Source of the DNA: Firmicutes bacterium UBA993
Lineage (GTDB): Bacteria; Bacillota; Dethiobacteria; DTU022
Length of the DNA stretch: 11,007 nucleotides
NCBI GenBank assembly: GCA_002292015.1
Contig: DBBD01000073.1
Span: forward strand, 1 to 11,007
Direction: 5' to 3'
The notes below the pieces were generated by a model. It saw nothing but the letters and a program-made list of their open reading frames with translations. It was not told where the DNA came from and did no database searches. Made by a program: the position numbers and the translations under genes. How positions within the stretch are numbered: the stretch's first letter is position 1; each line of letters starts with the position of its first letter. Positions 5,286-11,007 of this stretch are shown one piece after another.

Positions 5286-8045
5286 TTAAAGTGTGGCTAC
5301 GACACTGCTGCAGCGCGGGCAGAGCTCTTCACCGGAATCAGTGTAAATCCAGCAGCGCGGACACTTATGACCTTTCGCTTTTTCTACAAGTATACTCAGC
5401 GGATAACGCTGCCTCTTCGGTGCTATAGAAAAATCGTCGATGCGTTCTTTTTGGAGCTTGGCTACTGAAACTATGAAGAGCGTTGCCAGTTTATCTTCAA
5501 AACTTTTCAAATGATCATAGATCTGTTCGTCAGCCCAGATCGTTACTTCAGCCTCGAGCGAACCGCCAATCACTTTCTCCTTGCGAGCCTGCTCCAACGC
5601 CCAAGTAACTTCTTCGCGCGCTTCGAGTATAGTTTTCCAACGCGCACCAAGTTCTCGATCTTTCCAGGCTGGATCGGGTATGGGCCAATCGGCTAGCTGT
5701 ACACTTTTGCCGCGGCGGCCAGGCAGGTGTTGCCAGATTTCATCTGCCGTGTAGGTCAGGATCGGCGCCATCACTACTACCAGGTGTTCTAAGATTATCA
5801 TCAGAGCGCTCTGTGCCGAACGCCTTGCCGGATCACCCGGGGCAGAACAATAGAGGCGGTCCTTGATAATATCAAGATAAAAGTTACTCAGATCAACAAC
5901 ACAGAAGTTATGTAGGGCATGAAAAAACTGGTGATACTCGTATTGCTCATAAGCGACTGTAACTTTTTCTACTAGCTCGGTCAACCGGAACAGTGCCCAG
6001 CGATCCAGCTCCTCCATTGAAGCGTAATCGATGAAATCGGTTTCCGGTTTAAAATCAAAACAGCTGCCCAGCAAAAACCGGGTTGTGTTGCGGATTTTGC
6101 GGTAAACTTCGATCAGCTGCCTGAGAATGTCGTTGGAAATATGTATGTCGCTGGTAAAATCAGCCGAAGATACCCAGAGCCGCAAGATATCTGCCCCATA
6201 CTGATTGACAATCTGCTCTGGGGCTATTACGTTGCCGAGCGACTTGGACATCTTTTTCCCTTCACCATCAACAACCCATCCGTGACTGAGTACCGCCCGG
6301 TAAGGCGGCTCGCCTCTGGTCGCTACTGCAGTAAGTAGTGAGGAATGGAACCAGCCGCGATACTGATCGCTACCTTCTAAGTAAAGATCTGCCGGCCAGC
6401 CCAGTTCAACACGGGTCTCCAGTACGGCATCATGGCTGGAACCCGAATCAAACCACACATCCATGGTATCTTTTTCCTTGCGGAATTCTCCGCCGCCGCA
6501 GTGCAGGCAATGAAAACCATCAGGCAATATCTCCACCGCTTCGCGGGCAAACCAGGCATCGGAACCTTCTACGGAAAAGAGTCTGCTGACTGCGTCGATC
6601 GTCTCCCGGTTAATAATCGCCTCGTTGCATGAAGTGCAGTAAAATATCGGGATCGGCACTCCCCAGGCCCGCTGGCGGGATATACACCAGTCCTGGCGCT
6701 CAGCGATCATATTATAAATGCGTTCCTCGCCCCAGGAGGGAGTCCAGTTAACTCTTTTAACGGCATCCAGTGCCTCTTTGCGGAAGCCGTCTATCGAGGC
6801 AAACCACTGCTCGGTAGCCCGGTACAGGACCGGCTGCTTGCAGCGCCAGCAATTGGGGTACTGGTGTTCTATAGGGACAGAGCAGATCAAAGCCCCGGCG
6901 TTTTTCAGATCTTCAATCACCTGTAGGCCGCCTTTATCATAGCGCATACCCGAATATTTGCCTGCTTCTTCGGTAAAAATACCGGTATCGTCAAGCGGGC
7001 TAAGTACCGGCAGATCATTGGCCTGGCCAATGGCAAAGTCTTCGTGGCCGTGACCCGGGGCAATATGCACACATCCGGTACCCTGATCCAGAGATACGTG
7101 ATCGCCCACCAAAAGCATTGATTCCCGCTCATAGAGGGGATGGCGACAGCGGATGCCGACCAGATCGTTTCCTTTGTATTTTTTTAAGATGGACCACGGT
7201 TTTTCTGATCCGGCAATCCTGGCGACATCTTCCAGGAGCCCCTCGGCCAGCAGGTACTGCTCGCCTCCGGCATCAGCCAGGACATAGTCAAAATCAGCAT
7301 GTACCGCTATGGCCAGGTTGGCGGGAATGGTCCAAGCGGTGGTAGTCCAGATTAGGCAGTATTTGTCCTCTGTACCACCAAGTAGCCCCCGATCATCGAC
7401 AACCGCAAACTTAACATAGATTGAATCAGATGTTCTCATTCCATACTCGATTTCCGCCTCGGCCAGGGCGGTTTCGCAATCGGCACACCAGTATACCGGA
7501 CGCATCCCCCTGTAAATATAACCCTTTTCAGCCATGGCCCCGAAGATCCTGACTTGGCGACCCTCATAGGCCGGAGCCAGGGTCAGGTATGGATTATCCC
7601 AATCGCCGCGCACACCGAGCCGCTTAAACTGTTCACGCTGGATATCAACGTAGCTGAGAGCGTAACGATGGCACATTCTTCGGAACTCCAAATCGGAAAT
7701 CTCTTTTCGGTTAATCTTTTCCGTTTTGATGATCTGGTGTTCAATCGGCAGACCGTGGGTATCCCAACCGGGAACGTAGGGGCAGTTAAAGCCTCGCATT
7801 GTCTTATACTTATTGATAATATCTTTGAGCACTTTGTTCAGCGCAGTGCCCATGTGGATATCCCCGTTGGCGTAAGGAGGACCATCGTGCAAGATATAGG
7901 ATGGGGACCCACTTCTCTTTTTGTTCACCATGCTGTTTACATCAATATCAGACCAGAACTTGAGCATCTCAGGCTCTCGAACCGGCAGGTTGGCGCGCAT
8001 CGGAAATTCAGTCTGTGGCAAGTTCAGCGTTTCGCGGTAGTCCAT
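5286..8045 (-). CDS. ileS: Isoleucyl-tRNA synthetase
   Basis: A full-length, 919-residue class I aminoacyl-tRNA synthetase that charges tRNA-Ile in the cytoplasm. Order of elements: PPYANGDIHMGTALNK at residues 56-71 carries the HIGH-type motif as HMGT (64-67); GWDTHGLPIE at 93-102; the CP1 editing domain with WTTTAWTIPAN at 233-243 and GTGCVHIAPGHGHEDF at 322-337 (Asp336 is the expected editing residue); cysteine pairs at 470/473 and 513/516 that resemble the N-terminal zinc site; GYTFHSS-like region GWFHSSLL at 564-571; KMSKS at 598-602; the anticodon-binding domain after about 680; and a C-terminal zinc finger with Cys895, Cys898, Cys909 and Cys912. This is the bacterial type (IleRS1), length as expected. 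The ATG at 8045 has GAGGAG 7 bases upstream. It follows divIVA, as in Bacillus. Only 93 bases separate it from divIVA, and no T-box is visible there. Confidence 0.98.
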   Translation of the reverse strand: MDYRETLNLPQTEFPMRANLPVREPEMLKFWSDIDVNSMVNKKRSGSPSYILHDGPPYANGDIHMGTALNKVLKDIINKYKTMRGFNCPYVPGWDTHGLPIEHQIIKTEKINRKEISDLEFRRMCHRYALSYVDIQREQFKRLGVRGDWDNPYLTLAPAYEGRQVRIFGAMAEKGYIYRGMRPVYWCADCETALAEAEIEYGMRTSDSIYVKFAVVDDRGLLGGTEDKYCLIWTTTAWTIPANLAIAVHADFDYVLADAGGEQYLLAEGLLEDVARIAGSEKPWSILKKYKGNDLVGIRCRHPLYERESMLLVGDHVSLDQGTGCVHIAPGHGHEDFAIGQANDLPVLSPLDDTGIFTEEAGKYSGMRYDKGGLQVIEDLKNAGALICSVPIEHQYPNCWRCKQPVLYRATEQWFASIDGFRKEALDAVKRVNWTPSWGEERIYNMIAERQDWCISRQRAWGVPIPIFYCTSCNEAIINRETIDAVSRLFSVEGSDAWFAREAVEILPDGFHCLHCGGGEFRKEKDTMDVWFDSGSSHDAVLETRVELGWPADLYLEGSDQYRGWFHSSLLTAVATRGEPPYRAVLSHGWVVDGEGKKMSKSLGNVIAPEQIVNQYGADILRLWVSSADFTSDIHISNDILRQLIEVYRKIRNTTRFLLGSCFDFKPETDFIDYASMEELDRWALFRLTELVEKVTVAYEQYEYHQFFHALHNFCVVDLSNFYLDIIKDRLYCSAPGDPARRSAQSALMIILEHLVVVMAPILTYTADEIWQHLPGRRGKSVQLADWPIPDPAWKDRELGARWKTILEAREEVTWALEQARKEKVIGGSLEAEVTIWADEQIYDHLKSFEDKLATLFIVSVAKLQKERIDDFSIAPKRQRYPLSILVEKAKGHKCPRCWIYTDSGEELCPRCSSVVATL

Positions 8046-8081
8046 GATTTAGCTCCTCTAAGTAATTGATTTTAGCCCGCC

Positions 8082-8109
8082 ATAATACATAATAAAAATA
8101 GCCCTGCAA
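8082..8109 (-). promoter_or_regulatory. Candidate sigma-A promoter for ileS
   Basis: On the minus strand TTGCAG (8104-8109) and TATTAT (8082-8087) are separated by 16 bases. The -10 matches the consensus at 5 of 6 positions, the -35 only at 3 of 6. It sits 37 bases upstream of the ileS ATG. Weak support, since AT-rich gaps give such matches by chance. Confidence 0.3.
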
Positions 8110-8138
8110 TACGAGATGTTGTGCTCAAATAGCTATTC

Positions 8139-8777
8139 CTACTGATCGTTTTCAGTCTCACGGTTGGGTGCCGGTTCTAGCCGCAGCCGGGGTGGCAGAT
8201 TGTCTTCTTTACTAACTTCCTTATTAGCTTGATCTATTACCGGTTCGGAGGTAATTGTACCGGGTTCCGGAACATTTTCCTTCTGTGGCCCGGCAGAACT
8301 GCTTAAGCCCTGCACCTTAAGTTGCTCTGTCATCCATTCATCGCTCTCCAAGGTAGCGAGCTGGGTTTCCAGAAAGGCCTTGTAGCGTATCTTAAAAACC
8401 CGGGCCCGCTTGAGGAGCTCTTCATGTTCACTGAGTACCCTGCCTGCCCGCAATCGTGCCTCTTCAAGCACTTGCCTTGCCTCTCTCCCGGCATCCTTTC
8501 TAATCAGTTCAGCTTCGCGTTTGGCATTCAGCTTAACCTCTTCGGCTGTTTCCTGGGCCACTACAATAGCATTACGCATCGTTTCTTCCATTTTGTGATA
8601 GCTTTTATTTTTCTCCTGCAACAGTTCAATCTGTTCCATGTAATCTTTTTTTTCCCTAATCAGCTGCTCCAAATCCTTTGCGATGCGATCCAAAAACTCA
8701 TCTACATCCTCAATATCATAACCCCTGAATGTCCTTTGAAACTCTTTGTTCTGGATATCGAGCGGTGTTATCGTCAC
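8139..8777 (-). CDS. divIVA: Cell-division/polarity protein DivIVA
   Basis: A 212-residue coiled-coil protein that binds curved membrane at poles and division sites and recruits partners. The N-terminal lipid-binding domain is typical: TPLDIQNKEFQRTFRGYDIEDVDEFLD at residues 4-30, with Phe17 and Arg18, the membrane-inserting pair known from B. subtilis DivIVA. A long charged heptad-rich region follows at about 30-145, and then a low-complexity acidic and proline-containing tail. Length exceeds the roughly 165 residues of the Bacillus protein because of this tail. The GTG start at 8777 has AAAGGGGAG 7 bases upstream (8785-8793), and the family N-terminus begins exactly there. Its neighbours, ylmH upstream and ileS downstream, are the standard ones. 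A separate promoter (8816-8842) suggests expression partly independent of the upstream genes. Confidence 0.95.
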   Translation of the reverse strand: MTITPLDIQNKEFQRTFRGYDIEDVDEFLDRIAKDLEQLIREKKDYMEQIELLQEKNKSYHKMEETMRNAIVVAQETAEEVKLNAKREAELIRKDAGREARQVLEEARLRAGRVLSEHEELLKRARVFKIRYKAFLETQLATLESDEWMTEQLKVQGLSSSAGPQKENVPEPGTITSEPVIDQANKEVSKEDNLPPRLRLEPAPNRETENDQ

Positions 8778-8977
8778 CTTGACTCTCCCCTTTGTTAAGG
8801 CGTAAAACTACCTGAATTATACAGATATGCCTTGTTTTGCAACAGAAGATGGCCCCAACTTCTACGGCAGCAGAAACTATACACTCCTCCAGTGGAATAT
8901 TTACACTTCGGTTGGCTCTTCCATATGCTTGCTATTATAATTTAACTCAGCATACTTTTGTGACTAATAATAACCGG
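8778..8977 (-). other. 200-bp ylmH-divIVA intergenic leader
   Basis: This is the longest gene-free stretch in the window. It holds the divIVA ribosome binding site (8785-8793), the promoter at 8816-8842, a second perfect TATAAT on the minus strand (8934-8939) without a recognisable -35, and an inverted repeat of 6-bp arms (8924-8929 and 8949-8954). I see no convincing intrinsic terminator after ylmH, and no coding sequence. Confidence 0.6.
8816..8842 (-). promoter_or_regulatory. Sigma-A-type promoter for divIVA
   Basis: On the minus strand a perfect -10 TATAAT (8816-8821) lies 15 bases downstream of TTGCAA (8837-8842), which matches TTGACA at 4 of 6 positions. The spacer is short by about two bases. 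Transcription would begin near 8810, leaving a leader of about 30 bases that contains the divIVA ribosome binding site. Confidence 0.55.
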
Positions 8978-9745
8978 CTAACTATAACGTTTCAATTTGA
9001 TGTGTATTCTACCCTTGCGAGTTTCACCTTCAACCGAGGTAAGCAGCAAACGGCCTTTGCCTTTTAAAGATACCTGGTCTCCCTCCTTCAGCTGATGAGC
9101 CGGGGAATCTACCGGGCGCCAGTTTACCCTAACTATCCCCCCCCTGATCAGCAAGACAACCTTCGAACGTGATAGACTAAACCCCAGCGAGATTACAGCA
9201 TCTAGGCGCAAGCTGGGCACAGTTCCTTTAATATCCCGCCCGTCATCTTTCGGAAGAGGAAGATCGGCAAGATCGATGGTGGTACTTTCGACCCTGGCAT
9301 GACCTACCTCGGTCAAGTTGGCGCTGATGTAAGCGGCCTGCGCGGCAGCAACGATCACCACAGCCTGCTGTTCACTTGTAGTTATGATGTCGCCTACCTG
9401 ATCACGTTTTAAGCCAATAGCCAGCACTGCTCCAAGCAAATCACGGTGCCCGACCTGGCCGGCAGGCCCCTTCCAGCTGACCCGGACTGCTTCCAACTCC
9501 GGCAATTTTTCCTTGTGCTGGGCAGGGAAAATGCAGAGTAGGTTACGTTCTGCCTCCGGGTAACCGCCATATACAGTATAAGCATAGGCAGATTCGCGAC
9601 ACAGCACCACATCAGCCAATTCGAGCTGGCGCGGATCTAAAAAAGCTGTAGTTAAAGTGCGGTTGCCACCTAAGGTTTCCAGCTTTCTCTCAAAGTTTTG
9701 CATCCACTGTTTTTCGGCATCAGAAAGAGGTGAAGCGGTAATCAA
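8978..9745 (-). CDS. ylmH: YlmH-type S4-domain RNA-binding protein
   Basis: A 255-residue YlmH family protein. In B. subtilis YlmH binds RNA and has been connected with ribosome-associated quality control. The C-terminal S4 domain spans about residues 178-240, with SLRLDAVISLGFSLSRSKV and the RGGIVRVNWRPV turn. The N-terminal family domain has the GHRDLLGAVLAIGLKRDQVGDI block around residues 99-120, which is characteristic of the family. Length is standard. The start is a TTG at 9745; GGAGGAG (9752-9758) stands 6 bases upstream and overlaps nothing else useful. The frame remains open further upstream but has no better start. The gene begins 17 bases after the yggT stop, in the usual order yggT-ylmH-divIVA. 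Confidence 0.93.
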   Translation of the reverse strand: MITASPLSDAEKQWMQNFERKLETLGGNRTLTTAFLDPRQLELADVVLCRESAYAYTVYGGYPEAERNLLCIFPAQHKEKLPELEAVRVSWKGPAGQVGHRDLLGAVLAIGLKRDQVGDIITTSEQQAVVIVAAAQAAYISANLTEVGHARVESTTIDLADLPLPKDDGRDIKGTVPSLRLDAVISLGFSLSRSKVVLLIRGGIVRVNWRPVDSPAHQLKEGDQVSLKGKGRLLLTSVEGETRKGRIHIKLKRYS

Positions 9746-9751
9746 GGGAAA

Positions 9752-9758
9752 CTCCTCC
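9752..9758 (-). promoter_or_regulatory. Strong ribosome binding site supporting the TTG start of ylmH
   Basis: GGAGGAG on the minus strand, 6 bases before TTG 9745, within the 17-base gap after yggT. Confidence 0.75.
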
Positions 9759-9762
9759 GGTT

Positions 9763-10059
9763 CTAAAAATAAAAATAGCGTAAAACCAGCTGCCTTGCCA
9801 GACTGAGCAGGATTAGCAGAATAAATGGGGAGAGGTCAAGAAAAGCCATCCCCATGCGAATCGGTGGGATCACCTTTCTGATCGGCATCAGCAGCGGTTC
9901 AGTGAGGCCGAAAATCACCTGGTAGATAGCCGATACCGTCCGGTTGCCGCCAATACCACCAAGCATAAACCAGGATAAAATGATCCGGGCCAAGATCACA
10001 ATGTAATAAATTTGGAAGAAAAACAACAACCCTTCAGCTACTAACCTGATATTAATCAC
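9763..10059 (-). CDS. ylmG: YggT/YlmG-family membrane protein
   Basis: A 98-residue protein with two hydrophobic hairpin segments, at about residues 9-33 and 72-95. Between them lies the family motif TEPLLMPIRKVIPP at 53-66, followed by DLSP at 75-78. Members are small integral membrane proteins of poorly defined function, linked genetically to division-septum genes in Gram-positives and to nucleoid/thylakoid organisation in plastids and cyanobacteria. The start is a GTG at 10059: it is the first start after an in-frame stop and gives the usual family length, but its Shine-Dalgarno site is weak. It begins 16 bases after the yggS stop, which suggests co-translation. In most Firmicutes sepF lies between these two genes; here it is missing. 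Confidence 0.9.
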   Translation of the reverse strand: MINIRLVAEGLLFFFQIYYIVILARIILSWFMLGGIGGNRTVSAIYQVIFGLTEPLLMPIRKVIPPIRMGMAFLDLSPFILLILLSLARQLVLRYFYF

Positions 10060-10075
10060 CTGCTATCTGCAATAT

Positions 10076-10744
10076 TTATGAAAATAGGGCACTGCCGATC
10101 CTGACTATGGTCGCCCCTTCCTCCACCGCTATAGGGTAGTCATTGGTCATACCCATGGAAAGCTCTTTTAGTTGGTTCCCAGAAGTTGCGTATAGGTTAC
10201 GCAGTTCGCGCAGCCGACGAAAAACAGGCCTCACTTCTTCGGGGTCATCAACAAAGGGCGCCATCGTCATCAGACCACAGACCCTGATTCGCTCCAGGCT
10301 GCTCAGATATTCCAAAAAATCCGGCAGGGCTGACGGCTCCAATCCGAATTTGCTCTTTTCACCCGAAACATTGACCTGCACCAGGGCGTCGACTGTTGCA
10401 TTACGACTCTCAGCGGCGTTTTGCAGAGCAGCAGCCAGCGAGGGGCGATCCAGAGAATGAATTAGGCTATAGTGGGGTAATACATCACTAACCTTATTAG
10501 ACTGCAGATGGCCGATAAAGTGCCAGCGCGCCTGGGACAGAGCAGCCACTTTTGGGGCGGCACTCTGTACCCGGTTTTCCCCAAAATCGCTGATCCCGAG
10601 AGCCAGGGCTTCGCGAATCTGATTAATACCAACGGTTTTTGTGACCGCTACCAGGCTAACCTCGCCAGGATCACGGCCAACACTTTCTGCCGCGGCAATG
10701 ATTGCTGCTTTTACTTCAGCATATCTTTTTTCTAACTGGGTCAT
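10076..10744 (-). CDS. yggS: YggS-family PLP homeostasis protein
   Basis: A 222-residue pyridoxal-phosphate-binding protein of the YggS/YlmE/PROSC family, cytoplasmic, involved in vitamin B6 and amino-acid homeostasis rather than in a known catalytic reaction. It is an alanine-racemase-like TIM barrel without the second domain. The PLP lysine is Lys36 in LVAVTKT; FGENRVQ at 54-60, HFIGHLQSNK at 75-84, VNVSGEKSKFGL around 124-135, GLMTMAP at 157-163, SMGMTND at 196-202 and RIGSALF at 215-221 are all family blocks. It ends directly after this last block, a few residues shorter than common homologues. The ATG at 10744 has GGGGAG 8 bases upstream. It is the ylmE position of the Firmicutes division cluster, 34 bases downstream of the adaptor gene. 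Confidence 0.95.
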   Translation of the reverse strand: MTQLEKRYAEVKAAIIAAAESVGRDPGEVSLVAVTKTVGINQIREALALGISDFGENRVQSAAPKVAALSQARWHFIGHLQSNKVSDVLPHYSLIHSLDRPSLAAALQNAAESRNATVDALVQVNVSGEKSKFGLEPSALPDFLEYLSSLERIRVCGLMTMAPFVDDPEEVRPVFRRLRELRNLYATSGNQLKELSMGMTNDYPIAVEEGATIVRIGSALFS

Positions 10745-10778
10745 AAGGGTTACTCCCCGGTAAATATTATATTTTGTC

Positions 10779-11007
10779 TTAGTTCATCCGCTGGCCTTCA
10801 GTAACCAGATTGGGGCGGGTGATAACCAGGTTTCCGGGCTGCAGTCCTTCTACCATCACCTTGTCCTCCTGTTTCTCCACAACCGTTACCGGAACATAGA
10901 CCACCCGACCGGACTGGTTTAAATACACCCCTGGTACATTATCTATTATAAAAATAGCTGCTTCAGGCACAATTATACCGCTCTTCTGTTCATAGAGCAA
11001 AGTTGCA
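10779..11007 (-). CDS. C-terminal end of a HlyD/RND-type periplasmic adaptor-like protein (partial)
   Basis: The last 76 or so residues of a protein whose frame is open to the window edge; the apparent TTG start at 11000 is only an in-frame codon, not the true start. The visible part reads as the C-terminal beta-barrel and membrane-proximal region of membrane-fusion or efflux adaptors. It has a segment IIVPEAAIFIIDN, then RVVYVPVTVVEKQEDKVMVEGLQPGNLVITRPN, ending in VTEGQRMN. The pattern 'V..V.V......V.VEGL.PGD.V...P..V.EG..' is typical of these adaptors. In Gram-positives such proteins work with ABC exporters, so this need not be an RND pump. It precedes yggS by 34 bases, probably in the same transcript. 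The family call rests on a short fragment. Confidence 0.65.
   Translation of the reverse strand, partial: ATLLYEQKSGIIVPEAAIFIIDNVPGVYLNQSGRVVYVPVTVVEKQEDKVMVEGLQPGNLVITRPNLVTEGQRMN

Noticed and set aside
7554..8069. 171-codon open frame on the plus strand opposite the 5' part of ileS
   Set aside because: Entirely antisense to the conserved catalytic domain of IleRS, with no recognisable motif.
8128..8137. Ten-base palindrome AATAGCTATT as an operator
   Set aside because: AT-rich and single-copy in the intergenic region; expected by chance, with no regulator nearby.
8097..8138. Terminator after divIVA: AATAGC pairing with GCTATT followed by TTTTATT on the minus strand
   Set aside because: The stem is only 6 bp and AT-rich, with a loop of nearly 30 bases; too weak to call, although the T-rich tail is suggestive.
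8322..8798. 158-codon open frame on the plus strand opposite divIVA
   Set aside because: It lies antisense to a conserved coiled-coil protein, has no family resemblance and no ribosome binding site; a by-product of the codon usage of divIVA.
8788..8890. Small gene in the divIVA leader starting at GTG after GGAGGA (minus strand)
   Set aside because: The GGAGGA directly abuts the GTG, leaving no spacing, and the roughly 30-codon frame resembles no known peptide and crosses the divIVA promoter.
10766..10771. TATAAT before yggS as a promoter
   Set aside because: No -35-like sequence at 15-19 bases upstream; the AT-rich 34-base gap explains it.

Overview
The window looks like ordinary chromosome of a Gram-positive Bacillota species, probably from Clostridia or a related class. 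The main evidence is the minus-strand gene order yggS(ylmE)-yggT(ylmG)-ylmH-divIVA-ileS-lspA-rluA-family, which is the classic block downstream of ftsZ in Firmicutes. A DivIVA with the F17-R18 membrane-binding pair, purine-rich Shine-Dalgarno sites (AAAGGAG, GGAGGAG) and frequent GTG/TTG starts agree with this. I cannot name a genus.

Left part (1-3031, plus strand): a compact three-gene operon encoding a GPH/MFS sugar:cation symporter (5' end cut by the window), a PIG-L/LmbE-type zinc deacetylase and a BadF/BadG-type sugar kinase. The genes overlap or nearly touch. The combination suggests import of an N-acetylated sugar, intracellular deacetylation and phosphorylation. The exact substrate cannot be read from the sequence.

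Right part (3087-11007, minus strand, converging on the sugar operon across a 55-bp gap): reading in the direction of transcription, the end of a periplasmic-adaptor (HlyD/RND type) protein, the PLP-binding protein YggS, the membrane protein YggT, the S4-domain RNA-binding protein YlmH, the polar division protein DivIVA, isoleucyl-tRNA synthetase, lipoprotein signal peptidase LspA, prolipoprotein diacylglyceryl transferase Lgt, and an RluD-like pseudouridine synthase. DivIVA has its own clear promoter in a 200-bp leader and ileS has a weaker candidate. From ileS onward the genes are tightly packed; lspA-lgt and lgt-rluD are each joined by a one-base stop/start overlap.

Three departures from the usual layout stand out. 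sepF is absent from its normal place between yggS and yggT. lgt is placed between lspA and the rluD-like gene, so both lipoprotein-processing enzymes sit in one transcription unit. A perfect 9-bp inverted repeat lies exactly over the start of the rluD-like gene. I see no phage, IS element, CRISPR array, tRNA, rRNA or riboswitch, and nothing I can defend as an undescribed multi-gene system. No stretch of more than 200 bases lacks a gene.
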